DNA of 64,000 bases from Caccoplasma sp905210875 (GTDB lineage: Bacteria > Bacteroidota > Bacteroidia > Bacteroidales > UBA11471), in assembly GCA_963931635.1 (NCBI GenBank), contig OZ007034.1:2170001-2234000 (forward strand). Direction: 5' to 3'. A model generated the notes under the pieces. That model ran no database searches. It worked only from the letters and a program-made list of their open reading frames with translations, and was not told the DNA's origin. Each line of letters begins with the position of its first letter. The stretch's first letter is position 1. Of the stretch, positions 27,741-36,063 are shown piece by piece. The position numbers and the translations under genes were made by a program.

Positions 27741-29051
27741 TTAAAGAGTGCCGGTGGTCTTTCTGAGCAGGAAATACTGGTAGAGAATACCTATCTGGGC
27801 ATTGGCCAGTTCCAGTTCGCTGGCCAGTTGTATGTTGCTGGCGTCCAGCATGTCGGTGATGAGTGAGAGACCGTTCAGGTAACGGCTGTGTACCACTTCG
27901 TAATTCTCGTGGGCCAACTGTACGTTTTTCTTTTTCGTGTCCAGCCGGGTGTAGGCCTCTTCCAGATAGATGTAGGCGGAGTAGATGTCGTTTGAGAGTT
28001 GCTCGTCGGTGAGACGTTGCTGTTCCTGAGCCTTGAAGGTGGCGGTCCGTGCCTGTCGCAGCTGTTTGTTCTTTTTGAACAAGGAGTCGAATTTGTAGGA
28101 GACGTTCACGCCTACAAACCAGTAATTGAAGTTCTTGTCGATTGGGGGCACTTCAATCAGAATAGGACCGTCGAAATTGTTGGTAGCCATCAGTCCGATG
28201 GTCGGGCGGCGTCCCGCACGAATCAGTTCTTGTTTTTTTCGACTCATCTGGGTGCCGAGCTGAGCCAGTTGCATTGCCGGAGCTTCGAGTTTTGCACTCT
28301 GCCAATGTTGTTCGTTCTGTCTGTCCACATTCAGCGTCAGCAGCGAGGAGTCTGGTATAAGGAGGGTTTCATTGTCGAGCCCCAGTGTAGTAACCATCTC
28401 CCGGTTGGCTATGGCCATGCGGTTGGTCAGCTGGGTATATCCCAGTTCCAGGTCTTTGAGTTGCAGTTCATAGCGGGTTACGTCGCTGGCCAGTGCGGTG
28501 CCTTCGCGGAAAGCCGATTTTATTTCCTCGATTAGCAGTTTGGTCTGTGCGATGTTTTTCTGGTAGATTTGTTTCTGGTTGTTCAGGAGAAACAGATCTA
28601 GGTAATGGGCCACAAGCATGAACCGGATATTCTGTCGATTTTGTTCCAGTTCGGCCTGAGCCATCTGCTTTTGCAGGCGGCTCATTTCGATGCCGGCATG
28701 AATGGCTCCTCCGGTATAGACCGCCTGGGTGGCTTTGAAGGCAAAATTGTTTCCGAAGTGTGGCATCGGCGCTTTGGTTCCGTTCTTGAAATTACGGTCG
28801 GTCATCCAGCCATCGCCTATGTAGCTGAGCGACAGGCTGGCCTCTATGCTGGGCAGACGGTCGTTCTTGGCAACATTTATCCCCTCGGCGGCTTCACGCA
28901 CAGCCAGCTGGCTTACCTTTATTGTTTTACTGTTTTCCTCTGCCAGCATGAACATCTCTTCCAGCGAGAGAGGCATGGGCTGTTGGGCCAGCAGGGAGGA
29001 GCTTATCAGGCTACCCAGTGTGATGATTGTGAGTAATCTGTTGATTTTCAT
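27741..29051 (-). CDS. TolC-like outer-membrane efflux protein
   Basis: 436 residues. Signal peptide (MKINRLLTIITLGSLISSSLLAQ is the region, cleavage near LLAQQ), then two OEP repeats with long amphipathic helices such as EEIKSAFREGTALASDV and the second-half counterpart DMLDASNIQLASELELA. As a trimer it forms the outer-membrane duct of the pump. It is the first gene of the leftward efflux operon and faces the AraC-family gene. Confidence 0.93.
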   Translation of the reverse strand: MKINRLLTIITLGSLISSSLLAQQPMPLSLEEMFMLAEENSKTIKVSQLAVREAAEGINVAKNDRLPSIEASLSLSYIGDGWMTDRNFKNGTKAPMPHFGNNFAFKATQAVYTGGAIHAGIEMSRLQKQMAQAELEQNRQNIRFMLVAHYLDLFLLNNQKQIYQKNIAQTKLLIEEIKSAFREGTALASDVTRYELQLKDLELGYTQLTNRMAIANREMVTTLGLDNETLLIPDSSLLTLNVDRQNEQHWQSAKLEAPAMQLAQLGTQMSRKKQELIRAGRRPTIGLMATNNFDGPILIEVPPIDKNFNYWFVGVNVSYKFDSLFKKNKQLRQARTATFKAQEQQRLTDEQLSNDIYSAYIYLEEAYTRLDTKKKNVQLAHENYEVVHSRYLNGLSLITDMLDASNIQLASELELANAQIGILYQYFLLRKTTGTL

Positions 29052-29184
29052 ATCATATAGCCGTTTTTAATTTGGCCGCAAAGTTCGGGAAAAAGGACAA
29101 GAGAAGCGATGTTTGAAATGCTTGAAAATTTGTCTTATCTGAAACAATCTTCTTTTTTGTTAATCGTTGATTCATGCTTTTTTG

Positions 29185-29192
29185 TATTTTTG
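29185..29192 (+). promoter_or_regulatory. -7 element of the AraC-family gene
   Basis: TATTTTTG matches TAnnTTTG, 33 bases before the ATG at 29225. A -33 TTTG is present only at a longer spacing (29156-29159). Confidence 0.45.
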
Positions 29193-29224
29193 CATACGGA
29201 TATTATAATTGAAAATAGCTGATA

Positions 29225-30130
29225 ATGAAAGGTTATAGAATTGTAAATATTCAGGAGATACTCTTGCAGAAAAATGGCGTTGCCTATAAAGGAGAGATAG
29301 GGGTATTTGTCTCAGATAAGCCTCGTGTCATTGCGTTGGCCCAGGGAAATCCGGTATATGTCAATGCCTTTTCTTATATGCTGGTGCTTCGGGGCGATGC
29401 CGAATTGAGTATCGACGAGCGCATCTATACGCTGACGGCCGGAATGCTTTGCCTCATTTCGCCGTTGCATCTGACGAGTTTTGTGCAGGTCTCCGCGACC
29501 TTTCAGTGTATTTTCTTATGTATTCATAAAAATTTTGTCGACCATATCAGAGGGTTGCAGGTCGGTCAGCGCATAACCATCGGTGGAAATATGCACCTGG
29601 CTCCGGTCGTGAAGATAAGGAGCGAGGAGGGCTATCTGCTGCGACGGTGCATAGAAGATGTGCGGCGACAGATAGAACGGCAGGGACATACCTACCATCT
29701 CGAATTGATACAGAATGCGCTGGTGCGTTTCTATCTGGAAGTGGACAATATCCTGGAACATGAGCTGCCGGCTTCGGCACCTCGTGAGGTACAGCCCCGG
29801 CAGGTGCTGTTGTTGCGTGAGTTCTTCTCCTTGCTGATGAATCATTACAAGGAGCAGCATCAGGTGGCGTTCTATGCCGATGCGATGCACATAAGTTGCC
29901 AGTATCTCACGGCGACAGTCCGACGGCAGACCGGAAAGACGGTGAACACCTTTATTTTTGAGTTGCTTTACAGTGAGGCGCGTAACCTCCTCTCTACGAC
30001 CGACCTCTCCATACAGCAGGTTGCTGCCGAGCTGCGCTTTGCCGACCAGGCCTCTTTCAGCAAGTTTTTCAAGCGCTGCTCCGGAATGTCGCCTTTCCAG
30101 TTCCGGACCGTCGCTTCCCGGCGGGAGTAG
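29225..30130 (+). CDS. AraC-family transcriptional regulator
   Basis: 301 residues. An N-terminal cupin-like ligand domain (about 20-150) is followed by the two helix-turn-helix units at about 195-295, with HISCQYLTATVRRQTGKTV and the signature IQQVAAELRFADQASFSKFFKR. It is divergent from the TolC-HlyD-MFS operon across 173 bases, the usual place for a local activator of such a pump. The ligand is unknown. Confidence 0.92.
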   Translation: MKGYRIVNIQEILLQKNGVAYKGEIGVFVSDKPRVIALAQGNPVYVNAFSYMLVLRGDAELSIDERIYTLTAGMLCLISPLHLTSFVQVSATFQCIFLCIHKNFVDHIRGLQVGQRITIGGNMHLAPVVKIRSEEGYLLRRCIEDVRRQIERQGHTYHLELIQNALVRFYLEVDNILEHELPASAPREVQPRQVLLLREFFSLLMNHYKEQHQVAFYADAMHISCQYLTATVRRQTGKTVNTFIFELLYSEARNLLSTTDLSIQQVAAELRFADQASFSKFFKRCSGMSPFQFRTVASRRE

Positions 30131-30313
30131 GGTTTTCCTGTTTTCCGGGGAGTCAGAGTCCCCTATGTGTGAAGATTTTTTTCTCGTTGTTGTTTATTGT
30201 TATTGTGCCGCTACTTACATATAGGTAGTGGAGTGCTGTTTTTTCACTCGATTGAGGGATTGCCGTTGTGCCCGTGTTTCTCTTTCTTTGCCATACACTT
30301 AAATACAAAAGTT

Positions 30314-30817
30314 ATGACAGGAATATTTTACGGAAGTACGACCGGCACGACCGAAGAGTTGGCCGGTAAAATAGCCGCCGTGCTGGGTGTTGCGGCGGTC
30401 GACATACACAATGTGGGCAATACCGGAGCTGATGAGGTAAACCGCTACGACCTCTTGCTGCTGGGCACGTCGACCTGGGGCGACGGAGAGTTGCAGGACG
30501 ACTGGTACGACTTTCTCGATGCATTGAAAAAGCAGAATCTGTCAGGGAAGAAAATCGGTCTGTTTGGTTGCGGCGATGCCGAGTCGTATCCCGACACCTT
30601 CTGCGACGGGGTGGGCCTTATCTATGACGCCCTGGCTGGGAGCGGTTGCCGCTGGGTGGGAGCTTGTGCGCCCGACGGATATTCGGTAACCGACTCCAAG
30701 ATATGCAGAGACGGGAAGTTCCTGGGACTTGCCGTTGATGAGTGCAACGAGAGTGCTTTGACCGACGGTCGCATCGAGCGGTGGGTCTCGGCGCTCAAAA
30801 GCGACGGCGCCTTATGA
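30314..30817 (+). CDS. fldA: Flavodoxin
   Basis: 167 residues from the ATG at 30314 (MTGIFYGSTTGTTEELA); upstream codons lack the family pattern. The FMN phosphate loop is GSTTGTTEE (about 7-15), and the isoalloxazine loops are GTSTWGDGELQDDW (about 58) and GCGDAESYPDTFCDG (about 93). A long-chain flavodoxin that carries electrons between ferredoxin-linked enzymes, useful under iron limitation. It overlaps the next gene by 4 bases. Confidence 0.95.
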   Translation: MTGIFYGSTTGTTEELAGKIAAVLGVAAVDIHNVGNTGADEVNRYDLLLLGTSTWGDGELQDDWYDFLDALKKQNLSGKKIGLFGCGDAESYPDTFCDGVGLIYDALAGSGCRWVGACAPDGYSVTDSKICRDGKFLGLAVDECNESALTDGRIERWVSALKSDGAL

Positions 30818-31197
30818 GCATGGAAGAGTATGACCGTTTCGGAGCGATGAAACTCTATTTCCACCAGATATATGAGTTGAAGAAGGGGGTGCGCCACCTG
30901 GTGCTGTGTACCATGAGTGGCGATTGCGCCCGGCTTCTCATCGACCGTCTCGAAAGTCAGCACATCGATTATGTAGAGCAGCCGGCCGGAGCCGGCAAGG
31001 TAAATCTCTACTTCGGCAGACGACAGTGTCTCGACGTGGTGCGTCATTTCATAGCCAAGCCACTGCACCGGCTCACTCCCGAAGAAGATTTCATGCTGGG
31101 GGTGATGCTGGGCTATGACCTGACGATGCAGTGCGAGCGCTTTTGCAACCGCCGGTCGGCCACCTTCACGGAGCCGTCTCTGGCGGCTGCCTGGTAA
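30814..31197 (+). CDS. DUF2023 family protein
   Basis: 127 residues from the ATG overlapping the flavodoxin stop (ATGA); a second ATG two codons on is also possible. The compact alpha/beta protein (YELKKGVRHLVLCTM, then DYVEQPAGAGKVNLYFGR) matches DUF2023, a family found mostly beside flavodoxin genes. Translational coupling implies the two work together, perhaps in flavodoxin maturation or as a partner; the function is not known. Confidence 0.82.
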   Translation: MSMEEYDRFGAMKLYFHQIYELKKGVRHLVLCTMSGDCARLLIDRLESQHIDYVEQPAGAGKVNLYFGRRQCLDVVRHFIAKPLHRLTPEEDFMLGVMLGYDLTMQCERFCNRRSATFTEPSLAAAW

Positions 31198-31237
31198 AAA
31201 ATGAAGACAGGAAAACAGAAACTACCTCTAAATGTGT

Positions 31238-31245
31238 TATATTTG
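31238..31245 (+). promoter_or_regulatory. -7 element before the hemerythrin gene
   Basis: TATATTTG is an exact TAnnTTTG. Its position makes the ATG at 31247 too close for use and points to 31274 or 31277. Confidence 0.55.
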
Positions 31246-31273
31246 TATGACCGATATACATGCAATACAACCG

Positions 31274-31975
31274 ATGATGTACAGACTGGGCAAATACAAG
31301 AAGAGCGACCCCATGAGCGTGCTGGTGTGTGAAAACTATCCGATACTGCTGGTTATGAGCCGGTTCGGAATACCGCTGGGGTTTGGCGACAAAACGATAG
31401 AAGAGGTGTGCCGCGACAACGGTGTCGATGTCGACACCTTCTTGTCGATAACCAACTGCCTCCTCGACGAAGACCATGCCGAGGCCGGGAATGCCACCTT
31501 CTCGATAGAGGCAATGATGCAGTATCTGCACAACTCACACGATTATTTCCTGCAATTCAAGTTGCCGGCTATCCGTCGCCGCCTTCTCGATGCCATCGAT
31601 TGCGGACAGAAAGATGTGTCGTTTGCCATCTTGTGTTTCTTTGACGAGTATGCGGCCGAGGTGCAGAAGCATATGCTCTATGAGGAGCAGACCGTCTATC
31701 CCTACGTTACGGCACTTCTCCGCAAGGAGCCGCTGCCGAAGGGGTACAGCATCGATATATTCAGCCGCCAGCACGACCAGGTCGAGGCCAAGCTCGGCGA
31801 GCTGAAAAACATTCTCATCAAATACTATCCGGCCGAGAGCAGCAACGAGTTGAATTCGGTGCTGTTCGATATCTTCACCTGTGAAGAAGATTTGGCTTCA
31901 CACAATTATATCGAGAACACGCTGTTTGTTCCCGCCGTCAAGAAACTCGAAGAGGAAGGGGCACGAGGCCTATGA
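31274..31975 (+). CDS. Hemerythrin-domain di-iron protein (RIC/ScdA-like)
   Basis: 233 residues from the ATG at 31274, chosen because the -7 element excludes earlier starts. A short N-terminal domain (about 15-70) is followed by a four-helix hemerythrin domain with iron-ligand-like residues in NSHDYF, KHMLYEEQTVYP, RQHDQ and SHNYIENTLF. Such proteins bind oxygen or nitric oxide or repair iron-sulfur clusters under stress. It overlaps the LuxR-type gene by 4 bases, suggesting a sensor-regulator pair; that is inference. Confidence 0.85.
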   Translation: MMYRLGKYKKSDPMSVLVCENYPILLVMSRFGIPLGFGDKTIEEVCRDNGVDVDTFLSITNCLLDEDHAEAGNATFSIEAMMQYLHNSHDYFLQFKLPAIRRRLLDAIDCGQKDVSFAILCFFDEYAAEVQKHMLYEEQTVYPYVTALLRKEPLPKGYSIDIFSRQHDQVEAKLGELKNILIKYYPAESSNELNSVLFDIFTCEEDLASHNYIENTLFVPAVKKLEEEGARGL

Positions 31976-32589
31976 AGTCGTTGTTGAAAATAGCGGTTGC
32001 CGAGCCTTCGCTCATCATACGCAGCGGCATACTCTCGGTGTTGCGGCGTCTCTCGTCGCTCAATATCGAGATGATAGAGATTACCGATGTGGCGCAGTTG
32101 TCGTCGACACTTTCGTGGCGCAAGCCCGATATGCTGATAATCAATCCGCTTATACCAGGAGCCATCTCTCTGCAACAGATAAAGAAGGAGTGCGACGGCC
32201 TGAAATGTATCGCGTTGCAGTATACGCTGGCCGATGTCTCTACGCTGAAAGGGTATGACGAAATCATCACCATCTACGATACGGCCGAGACTATCCTGGA
32301 GAAAATCGAAAAACTCCATAACACGGCTGTGCAGGAGGCGACTCACGAGCCGCTTACCGAGCGCGAAAAGGAGATTATCATCGGTGTTGTCAAGGGGTGG
32401 ACCAACAAACAGATTGCCGAGAAGCTGTGCCTCTCGGCCCATACGGTGATTACCCATCGTCGCAACATCGCCGCCAAGTTGCAGATACACAGTGCGGCCG
32501 GTCTTACCATATACGCCATTGTCAATCGCTTTGTCGACCTCAACGATGTAAAGGGGTCGATTCACCGTAAGGACGAGGAGAACGGTTAG
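31972..32589 (+). CDS. LuxR/NarL-type regulator with degenerate receiver domain
   Basis: 205 residues. The C-terminal LuxR helix-turn-helix (about 127-185) is intact: LTEREKEIIIGVVKGWTNKQ, then KLCLSAHTVITHR. The N-terminal part follows the receiver fold, but the phospho-acceptor Asp is Asn58 (PDMLIINPLIPG) and the acidic pair near residue 11 is AEP. It is therefore unlikely to be switched by phosphorylation. ATGA overlap with the hemerythrin gene suggests control by the redox or gas state sensed there. Confidence 0.85.
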   Translation: MKSLLKIAVAEPSLIIRSGILSVLRRLSSLNIEMIEITDVAQLSSTLSWRKPDMLIINPLIPGAISLQQIKKECDGLKCIALQYTLADVSTLKGYDEIITIYDTAETILEKIEKLHNTAVQEATHEPLTEREKEIIIGVVKGWTNKQIAEKLCLSAHTVITHRRNIAAKLQIHSAAGLTIYAIVNRFVDLNDVKGSIHRKDEENG

Positions 32590-32673
32590 CCGCCGGGTAT
32601 TGTTCGGGGGCGGGGTGTATATTTATGGCTACTCCCGGCGCTGTCGGTATTTGCTCAATTTCCGTAACCGTCG

Positions 32674-32705
32674 TTTGTTTTTCTGCCTCTTATGCCTTAT
32701 ATTTG
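32674..32705 (+). promoter_or_regulatory. Consensus promoter of the esterase gene
   Basis: TTTG at 32674-32677, a 20-base spacer and TATATTTG at 32698-32705. The ATG follows only 8 bases after the -7 element, implying a leaderless or nearly leaderless message. Confidence 0.75.
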
Positions 32706-32712
32706 TATCTCT

Positions 32713-33681
32713 ATGAAACGAATAGCATTCCTGTTGTTTTCTCTTTTTTCCCTTCTTGTGTGGAATGTCCCGGCGCAGGAGGTGGAACCCGTGTGGAAAA
32801 ATATTGTCTATAAGACGGTCGACGGCCGCGCGATGACTCTCGATATCTATATGCCGCCCCCAGCGGTTTCGGCACGACCCTGTCCTGTCATCGTGTATAT
32901 ACACGGCGGGTCGTGGGTAACCGGCAGCAAGGAGGCCTTTGTCATTCCCTACATGCAGGCGGTGTTGGACTCGGTACTTGACGAGGGATATGCCGTCGTG
33001 AGTATCGGCTATCTCCTAGCCGACACGTTGAGCGGAGAGGCTTCGTTTCCTCGCGCTATTGTCGACTGTAAAGATGCCGTCCGATGGGTGAGGGCACACG
33101 CCTCAGACTATGGCCTCGATGCCACGCGCATAGGACTGTGGGGCTCCTCGGCCGGCGCACATCTCTCGTTGCTGGCTGCCTATACGCCCGACACGCTTTT
33201 CCGTGGCGATACCCTCCTGTCGCGCCACTCTGCGCAGGTCGATTATGTAATAGACGATTATGTCCCTACGCAGCTCAACCGGCTGTTCCGCACGCACCTC
33301 GACCCGTTGTCGCTGGGTCTGGTAAAACTGGCTGTGCCCTCTCTTTATCGGGAGCGGGAGATGATGCTCTCGGTCTTCCTAGGCGATGAGCGTCGGCCAC
33401 GGCGGGTCCATGCAACCTGCCGGAACTATTCTCCCATGACCTATGTAGGTCCCGATGCGGTGCCTACCCTTCTGCTGCATGGCGATAAAGACAAGGTGGT
33501 GCCGCTGAGGCAGTCGCGCAAACTGGCGCGGGCACTCGACCGCAACGGGGTGACCCACCGGCTGGTCGTCTATGAGGGGGCCGGACACTCTTTCCGTACC
33601 TTTACGGCCGAAGAGATAGCGCATATACGGGCCGCCGTGCTTGATTTTCTCCATAGCTGCTATTCCGACAATAACCGATAA
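32713..33681 (+). CDS. Secreted alpha/beta-hydrolase (esterase/BD-FAE-like)
   Basis: 322 residues from the ATG at 32713, which begins a signal peptide (MKRIAFLLFSLFSLLVW, cleavage near PAQEV). The oxyanion motif is YIHGGSWV, the nucleophile is Ser146 in GSSAG, and the likely acid and His are in LLHGDKDKVV and GAGHSF. The order and the HGG motif fit hormone-sensitive-lipase/feruloyl-esterase-type enzymes that remove acyl groups from sugars or small esters. The substrate is unknown. The next gene begins 9 bases later. Confidence 0.87.
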   Translation: MKRIAFLLFSLFSLLVWNVPAQEVEPVWKNIVYKTVDGRAMTLDIYMPPPAVSARPCPVIVYIHGGSWVTGSKEAFVIPYMQAVLDSVLDEGYAVVSIGYLLADTLSGEASFPRAIVDCKDAVRWVRAHASDYGLDATRIGLWGSSAGAHLSLLAAYTPDTLFRGDTLLSRHSAQVDYVIDDYVPTQLNRLFRTHLDPLSLGLVKLAVPSLYREREMMLSVFLGDERRPRRVHATCRNYSPMTYVGPDAVPTLLLHGDKDKVVPLRQSRKLARALDRNGVTHRLVVYEGAGHSFRTFTAEEIAHIRAAVLDFLHSCYSDNNR

Positions 33682-33690
33682 AACAAATCC

Positions 33691-34101
33691 ATGACCTTAA
33701 AAGAATATCTCTCAACAAATGACCGTTTTGCTGCCGAGACGGGGGTAGAACTGCTCGATGTCAGGGAAGGGTATGCCCGTGCCCGTATGCTCATCGAGCC
33801 GCGCCATCTCAACGGTGGTGGGGTGTGTCAGGGCGGGGCGCAGTTTACCCTGGCCGACCTAGCCTTTGCTGCTGCTGCCAACAGCCGCAAGGCTCTCACA
33901 TTCTCTGTTACATCGAATATTACGTTTTTCCGTTCCGAGTCGGCCGGCTATCTCTATGCTGAGGCCGTAGAGGTGGTCAATCACCAGAAGATTCCCTGCA
34001 TCGAGGTGCGCATCACCAATGAGCAGGGCGACCTGGTGGCCTTGATGACCTCGTCGGGGTATCGCAAGCGTTGCGAACTGCCCGTCGATGGCCTCGAATA
34101 G
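33691..34101 (+). CDS. PaaI-type hotdog-fold acyl-CoA thioesterase
   Basis: 136 residues. Single hotdog domain with HLNGGGVCQGGAQFTLADLA, in which the helix-capping Asn-Gly-Gly and the Asp region match PaaI thioesterases, and TSNITFFR in the later strand. It hydrolyses acyl-CoA, often aryl-acetyl-CoA. It lies 9 bases after the esterase and faces the aryl-acetyl-CoA ligase operon across 200 bases, so a role in freeing CoA from phenylacetyl-CoA-like products is possible. Confidence 0.85.
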   Translation: MTLKEYLSTNDRFAAETGVELLDVREGYARARMLIEPRHLNGGGVCQGGAQFTLADLAFAAAANSRKALTFSVTSNITFFRSESAGYLYAEAVEVVNHQKIPCIEVRITNEQGDLVALMTSSGYRKRCELPVDGLE

Positions 34102-34231
34102 GCCGCGTCTCTTGCCCGACAGGGTGTGCCCCTGAGAAAGCTTCGGACCCAGAACGGCCGATGGCCGGGAGGTGGAGAAGACATACTCTCATTCGGGGGT
34201 ATCTCTTGCAACTGTGTGGGAGTTTCCCGGT

Positions 34232-34282
34232 GTATAAAAGAAAAACGATGGGGGTATCATCAGCAAGATGATACCCCCATCG
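34232..34282 (-). terminator. Terminator of the aryl-pyruvate operon
   Basis: A 15-bp perfect stem, CGATGGGGGTATCAT (34246-34260) with ATGATACCCCCATCG (34268-34282); read leftward it is followed by TTTTTCTTTTATA. Confidence 0.9.
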
Positions 34283-34300
34283 CTCTGTATGGAGTGTCGG

Positions 34301-34720
34301 TCAAAGACTGTATGTGTCGATGATGCGGCAATGGTTCTTTTGCAGTATTTCGATGCAGCGGGGCAGGTCGGTGGGGCGGATGATGGTGCGTGCCGTGTCG
34401 CCCTCGGAGAAGGCATACATATACTCAATGAAGATGTTCTCGGCGGCGAGGTAGTCGAGTACGGCCGAGAGTGAGCCGGGGGTGTTGGCGCATTGTATGC
34501 ACACGACATCGGTGAGCATCACGGCAAAGTCGGTCGCCCGCAGGGCAGTCACGGCCTTCTCTACGTCGGAGACGATAAGACGCAGAATACCGAAATCGGC
34601 TGTCTCGGCCATGCTGAATGCCTGCATGTTGATGCCTTCTTTGGCCAGTACCTTGGCTACGTCGTTGATGCGGCCATTCTTGTTTTCCAGAAATATGGAC
34701 AGTTGTTTGATGGTTATCAT
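34301..34720 (-). CDS. Double-ACT-domain protein
   Basis: 139 residues made of two ACT folds in tandem: TIKQLSIFLENKNGRINDVA to about residue 68, and DVVCIQCANTPGSLSAVLDY to the end. No catalytic domain. ACT domains bind amino acids; stand-alone pairs like this are regularly encoded next to phenylacetate-CoA ligase in Bacteroidetes and are assumed to sense aromatic or branched amino acids. It is the last gene of the operon, 17 bases after paaK. Confidence 0.9.
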   Translation of the reverse strand: MITIKQLSIFLENKNGRINDVAKVLAKEGINMQAFSMAETADFGILRLIVSDVEKAVTALRATDFAVMLTDVVCIQCANTPGSLSAVLDYLAAENIFIEYMYAFSEGDTARTIIRPTDLPRCIEILQKNHCRIIDTYSL

Positions 34721-34737
34721 AGGGAGCGTTTTGGGGG

Positions 34738-36039
34738 TTATTCAATAACACGTTTGTCGACGACACGTTTTGATTTTCCTTCGGAGCGTTGAATGCTGTT
34801 GGGCTCTACCAGTTTCACGTCGACACTTACCGTGAGCACGCTTTTTAGTCGGTCGGCCAACCGTTTGCGCAGGGCCAGCATGACACTCAGTTCGTCGGAG
34901 AAGAAGTCGCGGCGCACCTCGACCTGCACTTGCAGCGTGTCGAGGTTGTTGATGCGGTCGACCACCAACAGGTATTGCGGCTCAAACTCGGGCATTTCCA
35001 GAATGACGCTTTCGACCTGCGAGGGGAATACGTTGATACCACGTATGATGAGCATATCGTCGCTGCGTCCCACGATGCGGGTCATGCGCACGTTGGTGCG
35101 GCCACATTTACATTCGCCTTCGATGAGCGATGTGAGGTCTTTGGTGCGGTAGCGCAGCAGCGGCATGCCCTCCTTGGTGAGGGTGGTGAAGACAAGCTCG
35201 CCGGTCTCTCCGTAGGGCAGCGGTTGCAGGGTGTTGGGCGAGATGATTTCGGGGTAATAGTGGTCTTCGAGAATGTGCGACCCGTTTTTACATTCGCACT
35301 CATGCGCCACGCCGGGACCCATGATTTCGCTCAGTCCGTAGCAGTTGTATGCGTTCAGGTGGAGGCGGTTCTCGATTTCTTTCCGCATGTTCTCGGTCCA
35401 GGGTTCGGCGCCGAACATGCCGACTCTCAGTTTTAACTGTTTGGCGTCAACGCCCATTTTTTCTATCGTTTCGGCCAGGTACAGCGCATAACTGGGCGTA
35501 CAGGCTATGCCGGTGATGCCTAGGTCGCGAATGAGGCGTACATGTTTCTCGGTATTGCCCGTCGAGGTAGGAATCACCGTGGCTCCTACATATTCGGCAC
35601 CGTAGTGGGCGCCCAGTCCGCCGGTGAAGAGGCCGTAACCATATCCCACCGAGAAGATGTCGTTGCGGGTGATGCCGTAGGCGGTGAGGCAACGGGCAAT
35701 GCTCTCCTGCCATATACCCAGGTCGCGGCGTGTGTAGCCTACGATGGTGGGGTTGCCGGTGGTGCCCGATGAGGCGTGTATGCGCACGATTTCGGAGGTG
35801 GGTACCGCTTGCAGCCCGAACGGGTAGTTGTCGCGCAGGTCCTGCTTGGTGGTAAAGGGCAGTTTTACAATGTCGTCGATGGTGCGTATATCGTCGGGCG
35901 TAATGTCCATCTCCTGCATCTTGCGACGGTAGAAGGGGGTGTTGTGATAGACGGTCGATACGAGTTTCCGCAGGCGTTTGCTTTGCAGTTCGTGCATCTG
36001 CTCGCGGCTCATACACTCTTTGTTTTCGTTCCAAATCAT
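34738..36039 (-). CDS. paaK: Phenylacetate-CoA ligase (AMP-forming)
   Basis: 433 residues, the normal PaaK length. The AMP-binding motif is HASSGTTGNPTIVGYT, with later YGLSEIMGPG and the hinge region LRYRTKDLTSL before the C-terminal AMP-binding-C domain (about 330-433). It joins phenylacetate or indoleacetate to CoA, or runs in reverse on aryl-acetyl-CoA. Its position with IorAB links the two by the shared intermediate. Lies 24 bases after the aminotransferase. Confidence 0.94.
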   Translation of the reverse strand: MIWNENKECMSREQMHELQSKRLRKLVSTVYHNTPFYRRKMQEMDITPDDIRTIDDIVKLPFTTKQDLRDNYPFGLQAVPTSEIVRIHASSGTTGNPTIVGYTRRDLGIWQESIARCLTAYGITRNDIFSVGYGYGLFTGGLGAHYGAEYVGATVIPTSTGNTEKHVRLIRDLGITGIACTPSYALYLAETIEKMGVDAKQLKLRVGMFGAEPWTENMRKEIENRLHLNAYNCYGLSEIMGPGVAHECECKNGSHILEDHYYPEIISPNTLQPLPYGETGELVFTTLTKEGMPLLRYRTKDLTSLIEGECKCGRTNVRMTRIVGRSDDMLIIRGINVFPSQVESVILEMPEFEPQYLLVVDRINNLDTLQVQVEVRRDFFSDELSVMLALRKRLADRLKSVLTVSVDVKLVEPNSIQRSEGKSKRVVDKRVIE

Positions 36040-36063
36040 GGTATCAAAGACAGTTTTTAAGAT

